Of a stretch of DNA of 44,026 nucleotides, positions 24,584 through 32,674 are shown piece by piece. Position numbers and translations under genes: made by a program. Source of the DNA: DAOUAG01 sp034432935 (GTDB taxonomy: Bacteria; Chloroflexota; Dehalococcoidia; SM23-28-2; RBG-16-64-32). Below the pieces are notes generated by a model that was not told the origin of the DNA, made no database searches, and was given only the letters and a program-made list of their open reading frames with translations. How positions within the stretch are numbered: the first letter of the stretch is position 1; every line of letters starts with the position of its first letter. The stretch covers positions 1 through 44,026 of the forward strand of contig DAOUBD010000076.1 in NCBI GenBank assembly GCA_034432935.1, written 5' to 3'.

Positions 24584-25729
24584 ATGCGCATCTTGGTGGC
24601 CCCCCAGGAATACAAGGGCACCCTTACGGCCAAGGCTGCTGCCGAGGCCATGGCAGAGGGGGCCCGGCGCAGCTTTCCCGGCGCGGAAGTGGACGTCGTC
24701 CCGCTCTCGGACGGCGGGCCTGGGCTGGTCGAGGCGATGGTGGCTGCCGGCGGCGGACACCTGCTGGCGTCGCGGGTTCACGGCCCCTTGGGGCGACTGA
24801 CGGAGGCTCGATGGGGGATGCTGCCGGACGGGACGGCGGTGATCGAGATGGCGCAGGCGGCGGGCCTTGCTCTTCTGGCGCCGGAGGAACGAGACCCTCG
24901 CCTCACCAGCACGTACGGGGTAGGGGAGCTGATCCTAGCGGCGCTGGGCGGCGGCGCGCGGCGCATAATCGTGGGCCTCGGGGGCAGCGCGACGAACGAC
25001 GGTGGCGCCGGCATGGCAGCAGCCCTGGGCGCCAGGTTCCTGGACGCGGAGGGCCGCGAGCTGCCGCTCGGCGGGGCTGCCCTGGCCCGTCTTCATCGCA
25101 TCGATACCTCGGGCATGGACTCGCGGCTGGCATCCCTTGACGCAACTGCCGCTACGGATGTGACCAACCCCCTCTGCGGTCCGGAGGGCGCGTCGTTGGT
25201 CTACGGGCCGCAGAAGGGCGCTTCGGCGGAGGCGGCGCAGGAGTTGGACGCGGCCCTCCGCCATTACGCCGAGGTGGTCGAGCGCGATTTGGGAGTGCGG
25301 ATTCTGGACACGCCCGGCGCTGGCGCGGCGGGCGGGCTTGGCGCCGGCCTCATCGCCTTCCTGGGCGCGCGGGTACGGCCGGGGTTCGAGGTGGTGGCAG
25401 AGGCTGTGCGCCTGGCGGAGCGGATGCGGGGGGCCGACGTTGTGGTCACTGGCGAGGGCAGGCTGGACGGGCAGACCGTTTATGGCAAGACGGTGGCCGG
25501 TGTGGCCCGGTTGGCCGCGTCGGCGGGCGTCGCGGTGCTGGTAGTGCCGGGCGCCCTGGGGCCCGGATGGGAGGCTATCCTGCCCTGGGTATACGGGGTG
25601 GAGCCGCTAGCCGGCTCCGCTGCGACCCTCGAGGAGGCGCTGGAACGGCCGGCGGCGATCCTGGCGATGACGGTGGAGCGGGCCCTGCGGGGATGGCGCC
25701 GCATGGAACAGGCGCGCCGAGAGGGGTAG
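24584..25729 (+). CDS. glxK: Glycerate kinase, type 1 family
   Basis: A 381-residue kinase that phosphorylates D-glycerate, most often to 2-phosphoglycerate. The start MRILVAPQEYKGTLTAKAAAEAM is the family N-terminus, with LSDGGPGLVEAM, IVGLGGSATNDGGAGMAAALG (substrate/nucleotide loops), ATDVTNPLCGPEGA and VTGEGRLDGQTVYGKT further on. Length is standard. The Shine-Dalgarno is poor (GAGG close to the ATG), and a TATAGT lies 14 bases before the start, so a nearly leaderless message is possible. It is divergent from the LexA-box promoter. Confidence 0.9.
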   Translation: MRILVAPQEYKGTLTAKAAAEAMAEGARRSFPGAEVDVVPLSDGGPGLVEAMVAAGGGHLLASRVHGPLGRLTEARWGMLPDGTAVIEMAQAAGLALLAPEERDPRLTSTYGVGELILAALGGGARRIIVGLGGSATNDGGAGMAAALGARFLDAEGRELPLGGAALARLHRIDTSGMDSRLASLDATAATDVTNPLCGPEGASLVYGPQKGASAEAAQELDAALRHYAEVVERDLGVRILDTPGAGAAGGLGAGLIAFLGARVRPGFEVVAEAVRLAERMRGADVVVTGEGRLDGQTVYGKTVAGVARLAASAGVAVLVVPGALGPGWEAILPWVYGVEPLAGSAATLEEALERPAAILAMTVERALRGWRRMEQARREG

Positions 25730-25736
25730 AACCGCC

Positions 25737-25940
25737 GTCCCGCTCATCCTGAGCGAGCGCCGTGGAAGGGCGAGCGGAGTGTTTGGCTCACGCTTCGAGA
25801 GCCTCAGCATGAGCGGGTTGTGCGTGCCCACATCCCTTGCCGCTCGACCTGAGGCACTCGAAGGGCGAGCGGGGGTCCCGCCGGGGCGGCTCATGCTTCG
25901 CGGGCCTCAGCATGCTTCGAGGGCCTCAGCATGAGCGTGG
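25737..25940. repeat. Cluster of palindromic repeats (copy 3, composite)
   Basis: The gap between glycerate kinase and the next gene is filled by several broken units: CCGCTCATCCTGAGCGAGCG, CACGCTTCGAGAGCCTCAGC, CTGAGGCACTCGAAGGGCGAG, and GCTCATGCTTCGCGGGCCTC followed at once by GCATGCTTCGAGGGCCTCAG. They belong to the family of copies 1, 2 and 4 and can form several alternative hairpins. No gene was seen in this gap. Confidence 0.65.
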
Positions 25941-25976
25941 GTTTGGGGTGCGTCCGCTCGCCGGGAGTTTCGGGGG

Positions 25977-26483
25977 CTACTCCTGCGGCGCCGGGGCCGC
26001 GGGCGCCGCTGTCTCCTCTCCCCGGGGCCGGAAGAGGTGCAGGAAGACGAGGGTGCCCATGGCGCCGGACCCTAGGAGGGGAACGAAGATGCTCTCGAAG
26101 GTGAAGGTGCCGGCAGCGAGCCAATGGTAGAGATAGGCGGCGACAGCGGCTATCTGCTCGATGAGGGCCAGCCAGAAGACGCGCTGGTAGCGCTGGGGAT
26201 CCCGGGCGCAGTAGAGGTAGAGGACGGCCAGGGGGACTGACTCCCAGGCGAAGGCCCGGCCGGCCAGGACGCCATCGAGGTCGATATCACCGTCCTTGTG
26301 GTCCTCGATGAACAGCCCTGTGTTGGTGGCGAGCTGGGTGAGAAAGCCGATGGCCTCCCAGGCGGCGAGAAGGAGGAGCATGATGCGTGGGCGCTGCACG
26401 AACTTGAGAAAGGCGTTTTCTCCGATGGGCTTGCCCACCGTGGCCAGATCCCTGCCTCCAGAGGGGGGTTCTGCGCTGCTCAT
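25977..26483 (-). CDS. Small multi-spanning membrane protein, unknown function
   Basis: A 168-residue protein not recognised as a named family. It has about four hydrophobic segments (IMLLLLAAWEAIGFLTQLA, AFAWESVPLAVLYLYC, VFWLALIEQIAAVAAYLYHWL, PLLGSGAMGTLVFLHLF), soluble ends and a proline/alanine tail. The charged loop ED-HKDGDIDLDG between helices 1 and 2 is distinctive. GGAGG precedes the ATG by nine bases. It follows the zincin gene by 15 bases, so they are probably co-transcribed. Confidence 0.7.
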   Translation of the reverse strand: MSSAEPPSGGRDLATVGKPIGENAFLKFVQRPRIMLLLLAAWEAIGFLTQLATNTGLFIEDHKDGDIDLDGVLAGRAFAWESVPLAVLYLYCARDPQRYQRVFWLALIEQIAAVAAYLYHWLAAGTFTFESIFVPLLGSGAMGTLVFLHLFRPRGEETAAPAAPAPQE

Positions 26484-26498
26484 CGTCCGGCACCTCCT

Positions 26499-26864
26499 TC
26501 AGGCGACGCCCAGCTCCCGCAGGCGCCCCTCGTCGATCCCCAGGTAGTGGCCGATCTCGTGCAAAAGAGTCTTGCGCGCCTGCTCCACCATCTCTTCCTC
26601 TGTGCGGCAGTGGCGCTCGTGGGCCCGCTGATAGATATAGATGGTGTCCGGCGCCACCATGGTGTAGTGGGAGCGTTTGGTGCGGGGTATGCCAACGTAG
26701 AGGCCAAAGAGGTCTCCGCCTGGGCGGACTCCGCCGCGCCGGAGCTCGCCGAGGGTAGGCCTCCAGCGGACCTGGATGTCGACGTTCTCCAGGGCGTCGC
26801 GAAATTCCCGCGGCAGCTCTTCCAGCGCCCGGAGGATGACGCGTTCGAAGTCCTTCCTGCGCAT
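26499..26864 (-). CDS. Zincin-type metallopeptidase family protein
   Basis: A 121-residue protein of the small minimal-zincin family (COG3824-like). The metal motif is HEIGHYLGIDE: H102, E103, H106 and an acidic third ligand (D111 or E112). The segment FGLYVGIPRTKRSHYTMVAPDTIYIYQR before it is also conserved in relatives. Peptidase activity is presumed; the physiological target is unknown. It lies 43 bases after the PBP gene on the same strand. Confidence 0.88.
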   Translation of the reverse strand: MRRKDFERVILRALEELPREFRDALENVDIQVRWRPTLGELRRGGVRPGGDLFGLYVGIPRTKRSHYTMVAPDTIYIYQRAHERHCRTEEEMVEQARKTLLHEIGHYLGIDEGRLRELGVA

Positions 26865-26907
26865 CTCGATGGTATTCTAACAGAAGCGGGATCCCGGCCC
26901 GGGTCCG

Positions 26908-29103
26908 TCAGGGGGCGGCCAGGTAGGCCTCCAGGATGTGGCGGACCATGGGCCCAGCCTCTCTCGAGCCGGACTCCCCCGTCTCCAGGGCGGCAAGGGC
27001 GAGGATGGATGGGTTAGAGCGGTTGGCGTAGGCCACGAAGAAGACGTGGTCGGCGCCGAAGGAGAGGTCTTCAGCGGTGCCCGACTTGCCGGCGGCATCG
27101 ACGCTGGAGCCCACCCAGGTCTGGTAGGAGGTGCCCCCGGGGCTCTGGGTGACGAGGTAGAGGCCGTAGCGGATGGCGTCCAGAGTCCCGGGGGAGAGCG
27201 GCAGGGGGCGCAGCTCCTCCGTCTGGAACTCCTGGACGGCGGCGCCGCCGGGTTCGGCGATCTTCTTGATGAGGAGGGGTTTGCGCAGGACGCCCGGCCC
27301 GGCGATGGCGGCGTAGGCGTTGGCGATCTGGAGGGGCGTCGCCTTGACGAAACCTTGGCCGATGGCCATGTTGGTGGCATCACCCGTGTACCAGGCATCC
27401 CCCATCTTCTCTTCCTTCCACTTGGGGTCTGGCACGGTGCCCGCGGCCTCCTCCAGCCCGATGCCTGTGGGTGAACCGTAGCCGAAGGCCCGGGCGAACT
27501 CCGGGAGGATGTTGGGGTCTGTCTGGTCGAGCTGCACGGCGATGTCGAAAAACACGGGGTTGCAGGAAGCCATGAGGCCTTCGGAGACGGTGAGGTAGCC
27601 GCGATCGACGCTCTGCCAGTTCTTCTGGGCGAAGTCCTCGCCCAGCCGGGTCCAGACTGGAACGCAGTGGAAGGTGGAATCGGGGGTGAAGCCGCCCTTC
27701 TCCAGTCCGGCAGCGGCTGTCACCACCTTGAAGGTGGACCCCGGGGGGTACTCGGCCAAGAGGGGCCGGTGCAGGAAGGGCTGCCTGGGGTCCGAGGTCA
27801 GGGCATTGAACTCGGCGGCGGTGAGCCCCCGGATGAAGCTGTTGGGATCGAAACGCGGATAGGAGGCTAGGGCCAGCACAGAGTTGTCCTGGGGGTCCAT
27901 GACGACGATGGAGCCCACCCGCTCGCCCAACTCGGCCTCGGCCTTCAGCTGGACATCGATGTCGATGGTGAGGTAGATGTCCTTGCCCGGAATGGCGGGC
28001 TTTTCGGCGATGGTGCGGGCGATGGAGCCCTCAGGGGTGATGGTGGCCAACAGGGCGCCGCGTTCCCCGGCGAGGAGGGCGTCCTTGGCGCCTTCGAGGC
28101 CAAAGGCGCCGATCTTGTCGCCGGGCTGGAACCCCTTGGCCGAGAGCTCCTTCAGCTGCTCCTCGGTCACCTCCGCCATGTAACCGAGGACGTGGGCCGC
28201 CGCCTGGCCGTAGGGGTAGACGCGGTACGTCTGCTCGCGGACGACGACGCCCAAGCCCACCATATCGTGGAACTTCTGGACCTCTTCTGGCGGCGTTCCG
28301 TAGGGGAGGGTCTTCACGGGTATGAAGTAGTAGGAGGGCAGGCCGCTCTCTACCTTTGCGCGCACCTCCTCGGCTGGCATGTTGAGGGCCTGGCTGAGGG
28401 CGGTGATGACGGCCTCCTTATCGGTGACCTGGTCGGGCACGATGCCGATGACCGTGAGGGGCGCGTCTAGGGCCAGGGGCCTGCCCTTGCGGTCGTATAT
28501 GGTGCCCCGGCGAGGGACGCGGGTGAAGAAGTGTACCAGGGACCGGTCATCCAGCTCGGCGAAGATGAGGGATGGTTTCCACTGGACCCGCCACTCGCTG
28601 CGGGTGCCGGCGGAGCCGCCGGTAGGGGCCAGCACGGGCACCTCTTCCCGGACGAGGGGGAGTTCGTTCTTCTGCACGATGTCGCCGAAGAAGGAGGTGT
28701 GGATGGTGACGGTGTAGGGGACGTCGGCCGGGCCGCCGGTGGCCCTGGGCTCGAGCTGGTAGTCGATGCCGGTAATGGTGGCCTCGTCGCGGATGGCCTC
28801 ATACCTGGCGATGAACTTCTCGCGGTCGATGCCAGCCATCGCTTCGGTGGAGAGGAGGTCGTACATGTCAGCGTAGCGCTCCTCCTTCCAGAGGCTGAGG
28901 AAACGCTCGGCTGTCTCTTCGGGGGTCTTGGGCGGCTCCGTGGCTGAAGGGCTATGGGGGCTGGAAGTGCCACAGGCGGCTGCCGAGATCACTAGGGCGG
29001 GCCCGAGGGCGGACAGGGCGAGGCCCATGAGCCGGCGCTGCCTGCGGCCGCCGCCGGTGAGGCGCAGGAGGGCGCTGTGAGCAGCTCGTAAGGTGAGGAA
29101 CAT
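26908..29103 (-). CDS. Class B penicillin-binding protein with MecA_N/NTF2-like domain
   Basis: A 731-residue transpeptidase acting outside the membrane in peptidoglycan cross-linking. The N-terminus is hydrophobic (GLALSALGPALVISAAACGTSS), with a cysteine in a loose lipobox, so it could be a lipoprotein or use an uncleaved anchor. Next comes an NTF2-like MecA_N domain (ETAERFLSLWKEERYADMYDLLS), the PBP dimer domain (RGTIYDRKGRPLA) and the transpeptidase. Active-site motifs: STFK (S456, K459), SCN (S513-N515), KSGT (K673). The MecA_N type is shared with PBP2a of resistant staphylococci, but many intrinsic PBPs have it, so no resistance is claimed. I start at the ATG with GGTGG upstream; a GTG three codons earlier is the alternative. 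Confidence 0.92.
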   Translation of the reverse strand: MFLTLRAAHSALLRLTGGGRRQRRLMGLALSALGPALVISAAACGTSSPHSPSATEPPKTPEETAERFLSLWKEERYADMYDLLSTEAMAGIDREKFIARYEAIRDEATITGIDYQLEPRATGGPADVPYTVTIHTSFFGDIVQKNELPLVREEVPVLAPTGGSAGTRSEWRVQWKPSLIFAELDDRSLVHFFTRVPRRGTIYDRKGRPLALDAPLTVIGIVPDQVTDKEAVITALSQALNMPAEEVRAKVESGLPSYYFIPVKTLPYGTPPEEVQKFHDMVGLGVVVREQTYRVYPYGQAAAHVLGYMAEVTEEQLKELSAKGFQPGDKIGAFGLEGAKDALLAGERGALLATITPEGSIARTIAEKPAIPGKDIYLTIDIDVQLKAEAELGERVGSIVVMDPQDNSVLALASYPRFDPNSFIRGLTAAEFNALTSDPRQPFLHRPLLAEYPPGSTFKVVTAAAGLEKGGFTPDSTFHCVPVWTRLGEDFAQKNWQSVDRGYLTVSEGLMASCNPVFFDIAVQLDQTDPNILPEFARAFGYGSPTGIGLEEAAGTVPDPKWKEEKMGDAWYTGDATNMAIGQGFVKATPLQIANAYAAIAGPGVLRKPLLIKKIAEPGGAAVQEFQTEELRPLPLSPGTLDAIRYGLYLVTQSPGGTSYQTWVGSSVDAAGKSGTAEDLSFGADHVFFVAYANRSNPSILALAALETGESGSREAGPMVRHILEAYLAAP

Positions 29104-29194
29104 GGGCGCCACCGACTACCACTGTAATAACGCGGCGGCCCGGGCGTGGGTTCTGGGGATTGCCGGCGCGCCGGGCCGGCCATAGCATGGGGCT

Positions 29195-30511
29195 ATGGCG
29201 GTCCAGCCGCGCGATGTGGGGCTCCTCTCGAACCCGCGGTTCCGGCGTCTCTTGGAGGCCAGGGTCCTGGGCCAGACGGCACACAACGCCCTGCTGTACG
29301 CGCTCCTGATCCTGGTGGTGGAGGACACGGACTCTAGCCTAAAGAGCACCTTCCTGATCGTGGCCCTCACCCTGCCCTCTATCATACTCGGGATCCCGGC
29401 CGGGGCTGTGGCCGACGTGCTGCCCAAGCGCTTCACCCTAACCATGGGATACCTGCTGCGGGCGGGCATAGCGGCGGCCTTGGTCTACTACAGAGACGAC
29501 CTGTTTTACATCTACCTGCTGGCCATGGCCTCATCCGCCGTGGTGCAGTTCCTGGCCCCGGCGGAGTCGGCCACGGTGCCGGCGGTAGTGCGGACGGAGC
29601 AGCTCGCGGCTGCCAACTCCCTGATGATGCTGGCCGTGATGCTCGGGCAGGTGGCGGGCATGGTGGTGCTGGCTCCCTTCCTCATCAAGCTTACCAGCAG
29701 CGAGGTGGTGTTTGTCGTATCGGCCGCTCTCTTCTTGGGCGCCACCTACGTCGTCGGCTGGATGGCCAGCGGATTCACCCACGAGGAGGACGTGCGGCGG
29801 CCGGCGATGGGTGTCATGGAGGCGATGAGAGAGGGGTTCCGCATCCTGCGGACCAACCGCCACGCTCTTTTGGCCATCATCTACCTAACCACCGCCACGG
29901 CTTTGACCAAGGTGCTGGTGGTGCTGTTGCCGAAATACACGCGGGAGGTGCTGGGCATCGCCACGGAGGACGCCGTCTTCGTGGCGGCCCCGGCGGCCAT
30001 CGGCGCGGCGCTGGGGCTGGCGTTGGTGCCGCCGCTGGTGCGCCTGGCCAGCGCCTGGAGGGTGGCGGCCTTCGGTTTCGCCCTCTTCCTGGCGGGCCTC
30101 ATGGGGCTAGGCCTGGTGGTCTACGTCCGGGATTTCATCCAGGCCCATCTGGACCTGGGCATCAGCTTCGTGGAGGAGGAGGTAGGCGTCTCCTCCGTCA
30201 TCACGGTGACGATGCTCTTGGCAATACCCCTGGGTTTCGCCTTTAGCCTGGTCAGCGTGGCCACCAGGGTGGTGATGAACGAGCAGGCGCCCCCGGAGGC
30301 CCAAGGCCGTGTCTTCGCAGTGCAGGGCGCCCTGGGGGACTTCTTGTCGTTGCCGCCGCTTCTGGCCATCGGCGTAGTGGCCGACCTGGCCGGCGTGCGG
30401 GCCACGCTGCTGGTATCGGCCGCGCTGGCGGCCGCGATGGCAGCGTACGTTACGTTCTGGAGGCGGTGGGGACCGGAGCTGGAGGCGGCGCAGGCAGCAG
30501 AGGCCAGCTAG
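29195..30511 (+). CDS. MFS transporter, exporter type
   Basis: A 438-residue major facilitator with about 12 membrane helices. The helix 2-3 loop GAVADVLPKRFTLTMGYLLRAG is the A-like motif of this group, and APAESATVPAVVRTEQLAAANSLMMLAV follows as in the EntS/MFS_3 exporters. A short loop with acidic residues divides the two halves. A drug or metabolite exporter is most likely; substrate is unknown. It is divergent from the PBP gene, and its TAG stop overlaps the next gene's stop. Confidence 0.88.
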   Translation: MAVQPRDVGLLSNPRFRRLLEARVLGQTAHNALLYALLILVVEDTDSSLKSTFLIVALTLPSIILGIPAGAVADVLPKRFTLTMGYLLRAGIAAALVYYRDDLFYIYLLAMASSAVVQFLAPAESATVPAVVRTEQLAAANSLMMLAVMLGQVAGMVVLAPFLIKLTSSEVVFVVSAALFLGATYVVGWMASGFTHEEDVRRPAMGVMEAMREGFRILRTNRHALLAIIYLTTATALTKVLVVLLPKYTREVLGIATEDAVFVAAPAAIGAALGLALVPPLVRLASAWRVAAFGFALFLAGLMGLGLVVYVRDFIQAHLDLGISFVEEEVGVSSVITVTMLLAIPLGFAFSLVSVATRVVMNEQAPPEAQGRVFAVQGALGDFLSLPPLLAIGVVADLAGVRATLLVSAALAAAMAAYVTFWRRWGPELEAAQAAEAS

Positions 30512-30720
30512 GCAGGGACAGGGCTGACGGGGGGCTCGGCGGCGGCGTCGGCTTGACGGCGGTACATAGGGGGCACGCTGGGGAGCGAGTCGAGGCGGCT
30601 GGGTTCGGGGAAGGCCGTGATGGGGATGGGCCTGACCTTGTTCAGTATGTACCCGGCCAGCAGCAGGTAGCCGGCGGCGAGGCCGGGCAGGGCGGTGGCT
30701 AAGATCAGTCGCTTCTTCAC
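30508..30720 (-). CDS. Small single-span membrane protein
   Basis: A 70-residue protein: KKR at the start, one transmembrane helix (about 5-26, ILATALPGLAAGYLLLAGYIL), then a short proline-rich external or cytoplasmic tail (RPIPITAFPEPSRLDSLPSV). GTG start with GAGGAG seven bases upstream. Not recognised as a named family. It overlaps the MFS gene tail to tail by four bases. Confidence 0.6.
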   Translation of the reverse strand: MKKRLILATALPGLAAGYLLLAGYILNKVRPIPITAFPEPSRLDSLPSVPPMYRRQADAAAEPPVSPVPA

Positions 30721-31012
30721 CTGTCGTCTCCTCTCAAGATATGGGCGTTCTTTTCTCTTCGTCTGTCCTTCGCCGGCATTACAGACGTTCTAGGTCTCGC
30801 GGCGTTGCGCTCCTTGACTATTTCTGGGCCTATTCTTCACCTGATGATCCCGGGGCGGGGGCCCGCGGCCTGGCCCCCGCCCTAAGACCAAAGGGAGGGA
30901 TGGGGGTCGATCCCTGGAGGGCGGTTCTGCGGCCTCCAGTCCTATTCTCCGATACGCAGATTACAGCCCGGTTAGATGCAGGTTACGGGCGGGTTAAATA
31001 TGGCGATTTGGC
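30721..31012. other. Intergenic gap with a strong GC hairpin
   Basis: No convincing gene was found in these 292 bases. GGGCGGGGGCC (30853-30863) and GGCCCCCGCCC (30872-30882) form an 11-bp perfect stem with an 8-base loop about 130 bases after the acyl-CoA dehydrogenase stop. No T-run follows on either strand. The rest is less GC-rich than neighbouring genes. Confidence 0.6.
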
Positions 31013-32173
31013 TTACCAGTAGTTGAGGTCGCCGTTGATCATGGCCCGGGCGATGACCAGGCGCTGGATCTGGGACGTGCCCTCGACGATCATGAGCTGG
31101 CGGGCGTCGCGGTAGTGACGCTCCAGGGGGTGGTCCTTCATGTAGCCCTGCGCGCCCAGGATCTGGAGGGCGTCGGAGGCCACTCGGTTGGCCATCTCGG
31201 TGGCGAAGGCCTTGGCGATGGAGAGATAGTGGGCGTGCTCACGGCCGTACTTGCCTTGGTCCACCAGCCAGGCGCCATGGTAGACCAGTTGCCGGGCTGC
31301 CTCTATCTGGATGGCGGCATCCGCCAGCATGAACTGGATGGCCTGGTGGTCTACCAGAGGCCGGCCGAAGGTCTTGCGCTGGCGGGCGAAGTCCAGGGCG
31401 TAGGCGATGGCGCCTTCGGCCAGGCCGAGACCGCGGGCGCCCACCACCGGCCGGAGGGTGTTCAGCGTCAGCATGACCGTGCGGAAGGCTGCGTTCTCCT
31501 CGCCGATGCGGTTGGCAGCGGGCACGCGGCAGTCCTGGAGGACGATGTTGGCGGTGGGGACGCCCACAACGCCCATCTTCCTGTCGCAGCGCGGCACGGA
31601 GAACCCTGGCCTATCGGTAGGGACGATGAAGCCGGAGATGCCGCCGGGTCCAGGGCCGCCGGTGCGGGCGAAGAAGCAGACAAAGTCGGCCACGGAGCCG
31701 CCGGAGATGTACACCTTCTCGCCGTTGATGACGTAATCATCGCCGTCGCGCACAGCCCTGGACTCCAGGCTTGCCGCGTCGGAGCCGGTGTTGGGCTCCG
31801 TCAAGCAGAAGGCGCCTTTTATCTCACCGGCCGCGGAGCGGGGGAGCCAGGCCTGCTTCTGTTCCTCGGAGCCGCCAATGTTGATGGGTTGGGTAGAGAG
31901 GGCAGAGAGGAGCAGGATAAGGGCGGAGGCGTTACAGTAGCGGGCGGTCTCCTCGACGGCGAGGGCGAGGGCCAGGAAGCCGGCGCCGGAGCCGCCGTAG
32001 CGCTCGGGGACGGTGAGGCCGAGGAGCCCGGCCTGGGCGAACACGGCGAAGATATCGTGGGGGTACTGGCCGGACTCGTCCAGCTCCGCGGCCCGGGGCG
32101 CCACCTTTTCGCGGGCTATGCGCCGGGCCGTGTCGCGGATGAGCCGGTGGGCTTCCGTGAGTTCGTAGTCCAT
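31013..32173 (-). CDS. Acyl-CoA dehydrogenase
   Basis: A 386-residue FAD-dependent acyl-CoA dehydrogenase, first oxidation step of beta-oxidation or a related branched-chain or aromatic route. It shows FCLTEPNTGSDAASLESRA (FAD/substrate site) and YISGGSVADFVCFFAR. The C-terminal YRDARQLMIVEGTSQIQR contains the catalytic base, E364. Electrons would go to ETF, which is not encoded here. The ATG has AGGGAG six bases upstream. It stands alone, with about 500 bases of non-coding DNA ahead of it. Confidence 0.94.
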   Translation of the reverse strand: MDYELTEAHRLIRDTARRIAREKVAPRAAELDESGQYPHDIFAVFAQAGLLGLTVPERYGGSGAGFLALALAVEETARYCNASALILLLSALSTQPINIGGSEEQKQAWLPRSAAGEIKGAFCLTEPNTGSDAASLESRAVRDGDDYVINGEKVYISGGSVADFVCFFARTGGPGPGGISGFIVPTDRPGFSVPRCDRKMGVVGVPTANIVLQDCRVPAANRIGEENAAFRTVMLTLNTLRPVVGARGLGLAEGAIAYALDFARQRKTFGRPLVDHQAIQFMLADAAIQIEAARQLVYHGAWLVDQGKYGREHAHYLSIAKAFATEMANRVASDALQILGAQGYMKDHPLERHYRDARQLMIVEGTSQIQRLVIARAMINGDLNYW

Positions 32174-32566
32174 GGCTTCTCCCTATCGGTAGGTGCTTTC
32201 AGGCGGTCAAGCCGTATTCTACACGGTGAGGGGGCGCTCGGTCCTGGTGGTGCTCTAAGGGGCCCGAGCCCGAGTGGCTTCCTGGCGCGCACTTTTAACC
32301 ATATCTCATCTTACCTGCAACTGGGCCTAAACCCCCGGGCGTCTCAGGAGGGGCTATTCTTTATTCACTATGATGGCCTGGGATCCATTCCAGCAGTACG
32401 GCAGATTTGGCCTCGTGTTGGGCAGGGTCGGCCGACGGTCATCCGGCGCTGAGTGTTGGCGGCGGATGAAGACCTCCGGGAGCCGTGAGCCGCGGCGGGC
32501 TCATCCGGTGCGGCGGGTCTGCCGCCGGGCGTTGCCGCCGCCGGCGCTGGTGGCGACAGGAGGGCG

Positions 32567-32596
32567 TTGACCCCAGCCCGCCCTCGCCCCTACACT
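32567..32596 (+). promoter_or_regulatory. Promoter of the M16 peptidase gene
   Basis: TTGACC (32567-32572), an 18-base spacer and TACACT (32591-32596). The start of transcription would be about 32603, leaving a leader of some 70 bases. Confidence 0.55.
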
Positions 32597-32622
32597 GACA
32601 TCAGAGGCCAGAAGCGGAGAGA

Positions 32623-32642
32623 GGCCCCGAACCATCGGGGCC
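32623..32642 (+). terminator. Leader hairpin, attenuator-like
   Basis: GGCCCCGA-ACCA-TCGGGGCC is a perfect 8-bp stem with a 4-base loop, followed by TTGTCATT, a weak T-tract. It lies in the M16 leader after the predicted promoter, so it may be an attenuator or just a transcript-stabilising stem. Confidence 0.4.
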
Positions 32643-32674
32643 TTGTCATTACTTGAGACAACCTGCCTCCCCCA

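Larger units (their letters stand above)
32174..32674. other. 500-base gap without a supported gene
   Basis: Apart from the promoter and hairpin listed separately, I see no gene. There is a locally AT-richer stretch (about 32290-32380) and a very GC-rich one (about 32500-32590). A small RNA cannot be ruled in or out by eye. Confidence 0.5.

Noticed and set aside
26908..29103. PBP as a beta-lactam resistance determinant because of its MecA_N domain
   Set aside because: This domain is common in intrinsic class B PBPs; nothing in the sequence shows reduced drug affinity.
30741..31022. 93-codon plus-strand frame ahead of the acyl-CoA dehydrogenase end
   Set aside because: No ribosome site, no family, and it runs through the GC hairpin.
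30951..32340. Possible inverted repeats flanking the acyl-CoA dehydrogenase (CCATAT... ACCTGCA... GGGC on opposite strands)
   Set aside because: Only short matches with unequal spacing; not above what chance would give, and no transposase is present.
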